64,000 bases of DNA from Lactifluus volemus (taxonomy: Eukaryota; Basidiomycota; Agaricomycetes; Russulales; Russulaceae), in the NCBI GenBank assembly GCA_022376515.1, contig WTXI01000060.1:1-64000 (forward strand), read 5' to 3'. Every line of letters starts with the position of its first letter. The stretch's first letter is position 1. This document shows positions 9,950-21,300 of this stretch, piece after piece. A model generated the notes under the pieces. That model had not been told where the DNA came from, did no database searches, and saw only the letters and a list, made by a program, of their open reading frames with translations. The position numbers were made by a program, and so were the translations under genes.

Positions 9950-12900
9950 ATGGTTCCTGCACAAGAACCCACCAACGTGGTTCCGGATTCGTATGCCAAT
10001 CTCATATCAGATATTCCCTCATCATTCTTAACTGTCATTACAGCCCAGATCCTCAATCATCCGCAACACCGTACATCAGTCACTTCCATTTCATTTCAAT
10101 GTTTTCTCACGTAGTTATCTCTGAAAAGCACGCTATTTACCGACACAAAGCGAGACTTACTTCAACTCGATGTCGCTAGTACGTATCTCAGTGATACTCC
10201 TCTAATATTACGAATTACATTCTCGCTATCAGTCCTCAAAGCACGCAATCTTCCCCTTATCAAGAACCGCCTTGGGAAGGAAAGGCGGTTCTATGTCACT
10301 GTGACTCACGGCGCGAGAACATGCCAGACACGATCTATCCAGAGCATAGGGCAACGCGTAGAGTGGAACGAGAACATCGACGCCTTGTGAGATATGTGGA
10401 ACTTTTACTCCTGTTTGAAACTGAGTCTCCTGCAGTGCTGTGGAACCACTCTCCAGTATGACCGTGTCACTTTATGCAAAGAGCACCATCCACAAAGACG
10501 TCCTCATTGGAATAAAGACGATTTCCTGTGAACCTCAACGTGGGTCGTTTTCTTAGAATTATTATGCATCTGGCTGAGCATCCTAGATGTAGAACTTGAC
10601 GTTATTTTGGATAGTGTCGACGGGGGTCCAACTGAGTCAAGCGCACTCTTAACGATCACTGTCACTGCAAACAGCCAGACTGAGATGTCAGGTGCTGTTC
10701 TTGGTCGCGCAGAAGAAGCCATCAACGCTATGGAATCATGGAGCAGTGCTGTCGATGTCATCAAGCAAGTGATGGATGCTGTCGGTCCGATCGCAGCAGT
10801 ATGCCTAGTATCATTTTGCCTGTCCTTGTCTGAGCTGACTTCCGTTCTTCAGTTGCAACCCTATGCAAGTCTGGCATGGAGTTTGCTCTCAAAGATCCCC
10901 GAGGTGCGGCTCCTTGCGTTGTCAGGGTACACGGGACATTCATTCTATTTTTGCCTCGCTGTCAGACTCTGCTACTACAGGTTCAGCGTGACGACAACGT
11001 CCGAACACTATTTCAGGCGATACGAGATGCGTTCGAATTCGCAGAAGATGCCGATGCTTTGAGGAATATCAAGCCTGAGTCTAGGCAAGCACGAATCCTC
11101 GAGGAGATGCTGCAGTGTGTCTCCGAGATTGGGAAATTTATTGAATTGTATGCGAAGCATGTGGGAGTCAGTAAGTCGTCTTGACCCCTCTCCTTGGTAA
11201 TTGTAAACATGTGATTTGTAGGAACGCGGACGTGGAAGAATATGTTCGGCAAAGTTGACGGAGAAATAGAACAGTATCGTACCAAGCTCGTCCGATTGCG
11301 AGACGATTTCCTTGCTCGTGCTACTGTCACCACCGAGATTACTGTGCTTGGAATACATGACGACGTGAGTAACGTTACTCTAGCCCAGTAGGAGTTATTT
11401 GACTAAATGGAGCGAATCCACAGCTAATGGCGATGTCATCCCAAGTAATAGACGCTGGTATGTAATTCTAATAGGTGTAAGAACAGCCGAGCTGATGAGG
11501 GACGCACAGAAATGGGCGCTATAATCAGAGAATTGCCTTATAAAGGAGGCTGGCGGCTCGGCGATAAGAATCGCTGCCTTCCAGGCACACGGGAAGATTT
11601 CTTGGAGCATATCGTGAATTGGGTCGAGAATCCGGAATCGGAACGTGGGCTTATTCTCCTCGGCCAAGCCGGCACGGGAAAGTCGTCTATTGCTCATGAA
11701 GTGGCACGTCGATTCGAGAACAAGTATCTCGGCTCTTACTTCGCATTTTTGCGCAAGGAACAATCTAAAGACGAGGCTTACCAGCTGTTCACGACACTTG
11801 CTCGCGATCTTTCCCTTCGAAATTCTTCGTTCAAACTCTCCCTCGGAAGGGCCATTAAGGAGAACCCCTCTCTGTATGGTACCCGAGACTATCGTACACT
11901 CTTCGAAGGCCTTCTCCTCGAACCGCTCAAGAATGTGGAACTTCATGACCCAATTCTTATCGTAATTGATGCATTGGATGAGAGTGGGGATGCCATCGGT
12001 AAAAATGGATTACATGTATTTCTTGCTCAACATCTCCTCGACCTCCCACCGAAATTCCGTGTACTTGTCACATCACGGCCGGAGGATGGTGTCGAAGCTG
12101 CGTTTGCAAGTGCGTCATCTATCGACACGCGCTACATGGACGATGTCAAACTGGCCGCCAAGACGGAGCAAGACATTTGCGTGTATCTTCGACATGAGCT
12201 CCCTCCGGATGTATTCAAAGACCATGGTATGAAACTAGCAAAGGCAGCAGAGGGCTTGTTTCAATGGGCAGCTGTCGCCTCTGGGTTCATAAACAGGCCC
12301 CCTGCTAGTTTCGGATTTAGCAAGAAGAAGTGCGTGCAGCGCCTGTTGGGACACTCTCGAGATCACAATGGACAAGATCCGTTGGACAAGTTATATGAAG
12401 AAGTTCTAGAAGGTTACTTCAAACCGGATGAAGCACAAATCTTATTTCGATCGGTGATGGGACAACTGTTTGCTGCGATCAAACCTCTCTCCCTCCAATC
12501 CTTGATTATCTTGCGACGGCATGCTCCCATCGATGACCCCGAGGATCCCGATCCGGTTCTTGAATTGCTCCGTCATCTCGGCTCTCTGCTGACTAATGTC
12601 ACGTCATCTGATCAAAGTCGACCCATCGTTCCTCTCCATACTTCATTCCGTGACTTTCTGACCAATAAGAAGAATGATGCGTTTTACGTCGACCTTGAGG
12701 ATGCGCACCATCAGCTGGCACATTCCTGCCTTGGTCTAATGCTCGATAATCTCAAGTTCAACATCTGCAAACTGGAATCGTCGTATATCGCCAACAGCGA
12801 CGTCCCGGACTTGGAATCTCGAATTTCCAAACATATTCCACCTGCTCTATGGTATGCCTGCGTCTTTTGGGACAACCATTTAGAACATGTTGCCTTCGGA

Positions 12901-15465
12901 CACGATCTGTTCACGAAACTTCGATCATTGTTCCAGAACAAATTTCTATTTTGGCTAGAAGTCCTTAGCATTAAGAGAAATGTGGGCCTTGCTTCACCGG
13001 CGTTGTCATCTCTGAAGACCTGGTTGCGATCTGACCAGCAGAAGGTACGTACAACCTCCATTTGAAATGTGACATGTAATGACCATTACGAAAAGTTGCA
13101 ACGGCCATCCCAAACTGAGGTAGAGAATATGTTGGCATTTGTGAATGATGCGTCATCATTTGTGCGATATTTCGGGATGGCAATAGCAAGAAGTGCTCCA
13201 CATATCTATGTCTCTGCTTTGCCCTTCGCGCCATCCTCTTCTCACATCCTGAAGAACTACATTCACCTATTTCCTCACACAATGTCGTTGGAACGAGGGC
13301 AGCTCCTTCATTGGCCAACATTGGAAATGACTATTCCAGCACATGACGATTCAGTCGACTCTATTGCATTCTCACCAGATGGGCAGCGGATAGTCTCAGC
13401 CTCACGAGACCGCACGATTCGGGTGTGGGATGCCACAACGGGACATGCCGTGGCGGGCCCATTTACTGGACACACCAACATTGTTAGCTCTGTTGCATTC
13501 TCGCCAGACGGGCAACGTGTCGCCTCAGCCTCGCACGATCGCACGATTCGTGTGTGGGATGCAACAACCGGGGAGGTCGTCGCAGGCCCGTTTATTGGAC
13601 ATACCGATTGGGTCAGATCCATTTCATTCTCACCGAACGGACAACTCATAGCATCGGCCTCGGACGATCGCACAATCCGTGTTTTGGATGCTTCAACAGG
13701 GGAAGTTGTAGTGGGCCCGTTTACCGGTCACACTGGTGACGTTAGATCTGTTGCATTCTCTCCAGACGGTCAACGCATTGCCTCGGCTTCTTTCGATCGC
13801 ACGATTCGCGTGTGGGATGCCACAACGGGGGAGGTCATGGTGGATCCATTTACTGGACACACCAATTGTGTCACTTTTGTTTCATTCTCACCGGACGGAC
13901 GTCGCATCGCCTCAGCATCGGACGATCTCACAATTCGCGTGTGGGACGCTACGACCGGGCAGGTTGTAATGGACCCATTCACGGGGCACACCGCTGCTGT
14001 CTGCTCTGTTGTATTCTCCCCATATGGGCACAGAATTGCCTCGGCCTCACAGGATCTCACGATTATCATGTGGGACGCCACAAGTGGAGAGATTGTAGCA
14101 GGCCCGTTTACTGGACACTCTGGTTCAGTATTTTCTGTCGTGTTCTCACAGGATGGGCAGCGCATTGCCTCAGGCTCTGGAGATCACACAATTCGTGTGT
14201 GGGATGCCACACCAACAACACAGTTCGTGGCGGATCCGTTTACTGGACACACCGATTCAGTCAGATGTGTTGTATTTTCACCAGATGGGCAGCACATCGC
14301 CTCGGCATCATTGGATCGCACAATTTGTGTGTGGAATGCTGCAACGGGAGAGGTGACAGCTGGCCCATTTATTGGACACACAGGTTGGGTCAGATCTGTT
14401 TCATTCTCGCCAGACGGGCGGCGCATCGCGTCTGCCTCGGACGATCGCACGATTCGTGTTTGGGATGCTGTGACAGGAGGTGTCGTAGCTGGCCCGTTCA
14501 CTGGACACACCGATTCGATCCTTTCTGTTGCATTTTCGCCAGACGGGAAGCGCATCGCTTCGGCCGCAAGAGATGATACGATTCGCGTATGGGATGCTGC
14601 GACGGGAGAAGTCATGGCAGGCCCATTTACCGGACACACTAATCAGGTCACTTCTATTGCATTCTCACGGGACGGGCAGCGCATTGCCTCGGGCTCTTCC
14701 GATGACACGATTCGTGTGTGGGATGCTGCAACAGGACACGTTGTGGCGGGCCCATTTACTGGACACACTGATTGTGTCAGATCTATTGCATTTTCACCAG
14801 ACGGACAGCGCATCGCTTCGGGCTCATGGGATCACACGATTCGTGTGTGGGATGCCACGACAGGAGAGGTCGTGGCGGGCCCATTTACTGAACACACCGA
14901 CGATATCAACACTGTTGTATTCTCGCCAGATGGACAGCGTATCGCCTCAGCCTCGGACGATCGTACAATTCGTATATGGGATGCTGCAACAGGAGAGGCC
15001 ATAGAGGGCCCATTTACTGGACACATAGATTGGACCTTTTCTGTTGCGTTCTCCCCGGACGGGCAGCGCATCGTCTCTGCTTCGCACGATCGCACAATTC
15101 GTGTGTGGGATGTAACAACAGCAGAGCGCGTAACGGACCTATCTACTGGACATCCAGAAGCAGCCTTTTCTGTTCCATCTTCGCTCGCCAGGCAACGCAT
15201 CGCCTCGGCTTCCCGAGATCGCACAATTCGTGTGAAGGAGAGAACAGACGCTGAGAAGATCTATTTTACAGACGAGCTCCTGATCAATGATGATGGTTGG
15301 ATGTGTGGAGAAGAGAAAGAACTTCTTTTATGGATTCCCCAGATTCACCGGCCATATCTTCATAGATCTAATACGGTCTGGATTGCAGGCAAAGATTATA
15401 CCGAGCTTGATCTTTCAAACTTTGTACATGGATCAAATTGGGCTACAGTATATGTTAACAAATAG
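9950..15465 (+). CDS. NLR 2: intact C2-helical-NACHT-WD40 receptor
   Basis: Hand-built exons: 9950-9990, 10044-10070, 10129-10178, 10233-10386, 10436-10539, 10587-10798, 10853-10903, 10966-11170, 11222-11364, 11424-11444, 11500-13044, 13096-15465. Phases agree at every junction and give 1640 residues. The layout is a C2-like domain (about 33-140, with LKARNLP and FYVTVTH), a helical domain (about 150-330), NACHT (P-loop GQAGTGKS 391-398, Walker B LIVIDALDES 489-498, TSRPED about 527-532), and a linker with APHIYVSALPFAP. Fourteen WD40 repeats start near residue 934, and the tail ends NWATVYVNK. In related STAND proteins the NACHT oligomerises and WD40 binding triggers the N-terminal effector. 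The N-terminal function here is unknown. The donor/acceptor choice at exons 10-11 and 11-12 (acceptors GAG and AAAAG) is the weakest part. It is the only copy with no visible break. Confidence 0.88.
13342..15150 (+). repeat. 14 tandem 129-bp WD40 repeats in NLR 2
   Basis: The repeats have the same register as in NLR 1, including the one-residue-longer repeat 7 (WDATPTTQFV). Variable residues lie mainly just after H-T-D and around S-A-S-x-D-x. A fifteenth copy keeps RQRIASASRDRTIRV but lacks a proper start. Confidence 0.9.
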
Positions 15466-15725
15466 AGTACAAGTTGTATATTGTATGTCACTTCCTAGAG
15501 GAATGAGCATCCCGGCTCCGGCGTAACCCGGAGTCTTGTCTGAGCTGGCTGGTGGATTTCGATAGAGTACAGTGGAGATTGACGAATGTGTCCCAATAGT
15601 AAGGAAGGTTCCTGCATTCCCTCTTCTGATGTGTCTTTGGATCTGCCATTTAGTTTATTTTATTCTATCTGGCCGTGGAAGTTATTATGGTGCTAAGAGC
15701 TTTGAAATTTGGAAGCTATATTGCT
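15466..15725. other. NLR 2 3' flank
   Basis: Non-coding sequence clearly related to the flank after NLR 3 (GAGTCTTGTCTGAGC, then TTCCTGCATTCCCTCTTCTG). This shows that units 2 and 3 share this part, while unit 1 does not. Confidence 0.5.
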
Positions 15726-16750
15726 CTTTAATCCAAAGCGTCCCCGTATTCAGGGACATGCCCACTTTCCCTCATCCTCCCTGTCCTAGCCCTGTCATGA
15801 ACAACCCTGAGTACGACGACGACTCGGGCAAAGACATTGACTACAAAGACGGGTTACCTCTCGTCCGACTCCCAGAAATCAGCGCCACTCTCTGAATGCT
15901 TCTATATGCCATCTACCCCGTCGCGTCCCACAACACGCCGTCATCAAACTTATGGAGCCAGCAGCAGCGGCAGAAAACCGACGAGGAGGACGGTCCGCTA
16001 GACACGCTGACGGAAATCCTGGCTTGCAGCGGACGAGTACGAGATTGGCAGTCTGCGCGAGATGCTGACGAACCTGCTTCAGTCTCACCGGCTAATGACG
16101 CGTCACTGGCAACCATTGCGCCTGTTCTGAATTGCCTAGTACTTGCGTTCGAAGGCAGTCCTGCTGACCGCTGCGACGCACACGCTGACGCTAGCGCCGT
16201 TGACGCTCGATTCGCTCGGACGACACGTCGATTTGGTCCCGCTTATCGCCGTACGGCATCTGGTCGAGTATCATCGCACGTGTGGCTTGACGGCTCATGA
16301 ATTTGTACTACGAAAGGCGTATGAGGATGGATTTGCGGAGGTGTTTTTTTACCTGGCTGGTTTACCTGTAGTACGCCAATAGGAACAGGAGCGGGAGGAG
16401 GTCACGTTTTCAGGGAGCAGAGGGGCCAGTTTGGGGATATGAGTGAGGTTGGAGACGCTCGAGTGGTGGAGAACGTACATGCGTTTGATTTGGCGATCGA
16501 GTATGTGAAAGACCGGCGATGAGCGGGACGGCTGCGATGGGGGCATGCGCGAACGAGTGGGGAACGTTGGCGAAAAGGTTGTGCGCGCGTTGTCGGGGTT
16601 GGCGATGGTGCTGGCGCATACGATCTTGGTCGAGTTACTCAAGGCAGAGATCGAGGACGAGGTGAGGAGTCTTGACGAAAAGTTATCGCGTTTGCTAATC
16701 ATGCATTTCAACTGACAGGTTCGGTTCGAGCACTATATCTGCCATCCTCC
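15726..16750 (+). pseudogene. 5'-truncated decayed BTB-domain gene (copy 2)
   Basis: Closest by eye to the open copy: DYKDGLPLVRLPE is identical in both. The first roughly 35 codons are missing, since homology starts around AAAGCGTCCCCGTATTC. A TGA replaces a serine codon (CTCTGAATGC near 15891), and the frame shifts again downstream. The 3' exon after the last intron (GACAGGTTCGGTTCGAGC) is still recognisable and runs directly into the start of BTB copy 3. Confidence 0.75.
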
Positions 16751-17756
16751 ATGCGTATCAAGAAGACCAAAATGGCTCAGACCTCCATTTGACAACGCAG
16801 ACTAGGATGCGGATATAACCATGATGATCGCCCGGTTTATAGATAACTTACATTTCTGCGTATATGTCAAAAGCGGCGTCACCCGTATTCAAGGATGTTT
16901 ACCTTGCCCCATCCGCCTTCTCCTGGGTGTTGCGTCGAACTGGAGAATGAGGACGAGGACAAAGATGTCGACTACAAAAATGAGCTCCCTCGTCCTCCCA
17001 GAGAGCACTGGAAGCGACACAGTTCGATGCTACTGTATGCCATCTACCCCGTCTGGTCGCATACGCCGCCCTTAAATTTAAGGGGCCAGAACAAGGGTGA
17101 TGACAGAACTAGCGGTAACGATAACGGTGTGGAGTCCTGGACGCGCTGACGGAAGCATGGGCTCGCTGCAGACAAGTAGGAGATCGGCAGTCAACGTCAT
17201 TGACACAAAGCTCACAGCGTGTTTGATGGCGTACCCACTGACGACACGTCTACCGCCGCGCCTGCTCGGAGTCGCTTATTACTGGCTTTCTCAGGTACTC
17301 CTGCAGTCTGCGGTGGCGCTCTCGCTCGTTCCACTGACACTCTACTTGCCCGGACGACACGTCGACCTCGTCCCGTTCATCGCCGTGCGACATCTCATCG
17401 AGTGTCCGGCGTGGAAGCGCGTGAATTTGCGACGGACGAAGACGATTTTGTGGAGGTTTTCTTGCCTGGTTGGTTTACGTGTGGGCCAGGGAGTCCAGGG
17501 ACAGGAGCAGTGAGCAAGTCACGTTTGTAAGGGCAGGAGGTACCAGTTTGGGAATTTGAGAGAGTCGGAGTTCAGATTGGAGACGCTAAAGTGAAGGTAG
17601 AGGTACATGCGAGCGTTTGGCAATAGAGCCACTGAACGAGTGGCGATGGCTGTGACGATCACGGTGGCATACACGAATGAGTAGGGGTGGGTGGCGAAAA
17701 AGTTGTGCGCGCGTTGTCAAGGCTATGTTGCGGTAGAATCGATCCACAAGGCACAT
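16751..17756 (+). pseudogene. decayed BTB-domain gene (copy 3), fused to copy 2
   Basis: It starts ATGCGTATCAAG, matching the start of the open gene, but an in-frame TAG appears after DNAD, near 16801. The BTB core (DNLHFCVY, then KNELPRPPREH) is split across frames. It shares distinctive sequence with copy 1, including the segment TGGTCGCATACGCCG, where copy 1 has a stop codon. The 3' exon is replaced by the NLR leader repeat, exactly as in copies 0 and 1. Confidence 0.7.
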
Positions 17757-18378
17757 ACATTCAGTAACTAGGTTTTTTTTTCCCAGAAATCACTCGCCAA
17801 TATGCTTCCATCCAGACACATGTCGATCAGTACTGTATCCCACATCCGGAAGTAGGCCTCCAAGTCTGTATCCTGCAATTGCAACCCCATCGCCCACACT
17901 TGGCTGTCTGGGGAAGTCTTTGCTGTTGATTTTCGTTGATTTTCGGAGAGTTGGACCATAGCTCATTATTACAGTAAGCAGTGACCTTTTTTAAAAATAA
18001 AAATAAATAATTGCATGAATGGCCTCTGGAACGGTGGTGGTGGTGAGTCTTGGTGAAAGTGACGCTCTGTCACGGTAGCCGTACCCTAAGCTATGGTCTG
18101 CGTTCCTACGCGCTCTAAACAAGGGAGGCACTGGCAATTACCAGCACTTACATCCCAAGTGGAGTAAACCATGAAAACGGCAAGGAGACTCGGAGTCGAC
18201 TCGGAGTCGATACTATTTACATGAACTGGTCAATCTCGAGTGGAAGTGTGACCGTAGGAAAGAGAACAGTACAGCGCAACGCCACAGCAGGCCCGGGGGC
18301 GCCTCGTTGTCTCCACCTCTCAACTCTTCCTTCCTTTTTACCCGTATTCCAATCTACGAAAGAAAGCCTATAACTACG
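17757..18378 (+). repeat. NLR leader repeat, copy 3
   Basis: Landmarks are as in copies 1 and 2: a T-rich tract ending CCCAG near 17787, CGATCAGTACTGTAT near 17822, CTTGGCTGTCTGGGGAAGTC near 17899, and ACCATGAAAACGG near 18168. It is uninterrupted, unlike copy 2. It presumably provides the promoter of the third NLR. Confidence 0.6.
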
Positions 18379-21300
18379 ATGGCTCCCGCACAAGAACCCA
18401 CCAATGTGGTTCCGGATTCGTAAGCCAATCTCATATCGGATATTCCCTCATCACTCTTAACTATCATTACAGCCCAGATCCTCAATCATCCGCAACATCG
18501 TACGTCACTCACTTCCATTTCATTTTGGTGTTTGCTCACGTAGCTATCTTTGAACAGCACTCGAGACACAGAGACGAAACGGGGATTACTTTGCCTCGGG
18601 GTGGCTAGTACGTACTATCTCAGTGATACTTCTCTAATATTACGAATTACCTTTTCGCTATCAGTCCTCAAAGCACGAAATCTTCCCCTTATCAAGAACC
18701 GCCTTGGGAAGGAAAGGCGGTTTTATGTTACCGTGACTCACGGTACGAGAAAATGTCAGACACGATCTATCCAGAGCATAGGGCAACGCGTAGAGTGGAA
18801 CGAGAACATCGACGCCTTGTGAGATATGTGGAACTTTTAGTCCTGTTTAGAACTGAGTCTCCTACAGTGCTGTGGAACCACTCTCCAGTATGACCGTGTC
18901 TCTTTATGCGAAGAGCACCATCCACAAAGACGTCCTCATTGGAATGAAGACAATTTCCTGTGATACTCAACGTCGGTCGTCATTTTCTTGGAATTACTAT
19001 GCGTCTAGCTGAGCATCCATGTAGAACTCGATATTACTTTGGATAGTGTCGACGGACGTCCAACTGAGTCAGGCGCACTCTTAACGATCACTGTCACTGC
19101 AAACAGCCAGACGGAGATGTCAGGTGCTGCCCTTGGTCGTGCAGAAGATTCTCTCAACGCTATGGAATCATGGAGCAGTGCTGTCGATGTTATTAAACAG
19201 GTGATGGATGCTGTCGGTTCAATCGCATCAGTATGCCCCGTGTCATCTTGTTTGTTCGTCCATGAGCCAACTCCCGCTCTTCAGTTGCAACCCTATGCAA
19301 ATATGGCATGGAGTTTGATCTCAAAGATCCCAGAGGTGCGGCTCCTTACATTGTCGGGGTACACGGGGCATTCATTCTGTTTTTGCCTCGCTGTCAGACT
19401 CTGCTACTACAGGTTCAGCGTGACGACAATGTCAGAACACTATTTCAGGCGATACGCGATGCGTTCGAATTCGCAGAAGATGCCGATGCTTTGAGGAATA
19501 TCAAGCCCGAGTCTAGGCAAGCACGAATCCTGGAGGAGATGCTGCAGTGTGTCTTCGAGATTGGAAAATTTATAGAATTGTATGCGAAGCATGTGGGAGT
19601 CAGTAAGTCGTCTTGAGCTCTCTCCTTGGTAATTGTAAACATGTGATTTGTAGGAACGCGGACGTGGAAGAATATGTTCGGCCAAGTTGACGGAGAAATA
19701 GAAGACTATCGTACTAAGCTGATCCGATTGCGAGACGATTTCCTTGCTCGTGCTGCGGTGACTACCGAGATTACTGTGCTTGGATACATGACGACGTGAG
19801 TGACGTTACTCTAGCCCAGTAGGAGTTATTTGACTAAATGGAGCGAATCGACAGTTGAGGGCGATGTCATCCCAAGTAATAGACGCTGGTATGTAATTCT
19901 GGTAGGTGTAAGAACAGCCGAACTGATAAGGGACGCACAGAAATGGGCGCTATAATCAGAGAATTGCCTTATAAAGGAGGCTGGCGACTTGGCGATAAGA
20001 ATCGCTGCCTTCCAGGCACGCGGGAAGATTTCTTGGAGCATATTGTCAATTGGGTCGAGAATCCGGAATCGGAACGTGGGCTTATTCTCCTCGGCCAAGC
20101 AGGCACGGGAAAGTCGTCTATTGCTCATGAAGTGGCACGTCGATTCGAGAACAAGTATCTCGGCTCTTACTTCGCATTTTTGCGAAAGGAGCAATCTAAA
20201 GACGAGGCTTACCAGCTGTTCACGACACTTGCTCGCGATCTTTCCCTTCGATATTCTTCGTTCAAACTCTCCCTCGGAAGGGCCATTAAGGAGAACCCCT
20301 CTCTGTACGGTACCCGAGACTATCGTACACTCTTCGAAGGCCTTCTCCTCGAACCGCTCAAGAATGTGGAACTTCATGACCCAATTCTTATCGTAATTGA
20401 TGCATTGGATGAGAGTGGGGATGCCATCGGTAAAAATGGATTACATGTATTTCTTGCTCAACATCTCTTCGACCTCCCTCGGAAATTCCGTATACTTGTG
20501 ACCTCAAGGCCGGAGGATGGTGTCGAAGCTGCGTTTGCAAGTGCATCATCTATCGACACGCGCTACATGGACGATGTCAAGCTGGCTGCCAAGACGGAGC
20601 AAGATATTTGCACATATCTTCGACATGAGCTCCCTCCGGAAGTATTCAAAGACCATGGTATGAAACTAGCAAAGGCAGCAGAGGGCTTGTTTCAGTGGGC
20701 AGCCGTTTCGTGCGGGTTCATAAACAGGCCCCCTGCTAGTTTCGGGTTTAGCAAGAAGAAGTGCGTGCAGCGCCTGCTGGGACACTCTCGAGATCACAAT
20801 GGACAAGATCCGTTGGACAAGTTATATGAAGAAGTTCTAGAAGGTTACTTCAAACCGGATGAAGCACAAATTTTATTTCGATCGGTGATGGGACAACTCT
20901 TTGCTGCAATCAAACCTCTCTCCCTCCAATCCTTGATTGCATTGCGACGGCATGCTCCCATTGATGACCCCGAGGATCCCGATCCGGTTCTTGAATTGCT
21001 CCGTCACCTCGGCTCGCTGCTGACTAATGTCACTTCATCTGATCAAAAGCGTCCCATCATCCCCCTTCATACCTCATTCCGTGACTTCCTGACCACTAAG
21101 AAGAGTGACATGTTCTACGTCGACCTCGAGGATGCCCACCGTCAGTTAGCACATTCCTGCCTTGGTCTAATGCTCGATAATCTCAAGTTCAACATCTGCG
21201 AACTCGAGTCATCGTATATCGCCAACAGCGACATCCCAGACCTAGAAGCTCGAGTTTCCAAACATATTCCACCTGCTCTATGGTATTCCTGCGTCTTTTG

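Noticed and set aside
13812..14576. 254-codon alternative plus-strand frame inside NLR 2
   Set aside because: A shifted frame of the repeat array (G-C-C/T-H-R-L pattern repeated every 43 codons); not a separate gene.
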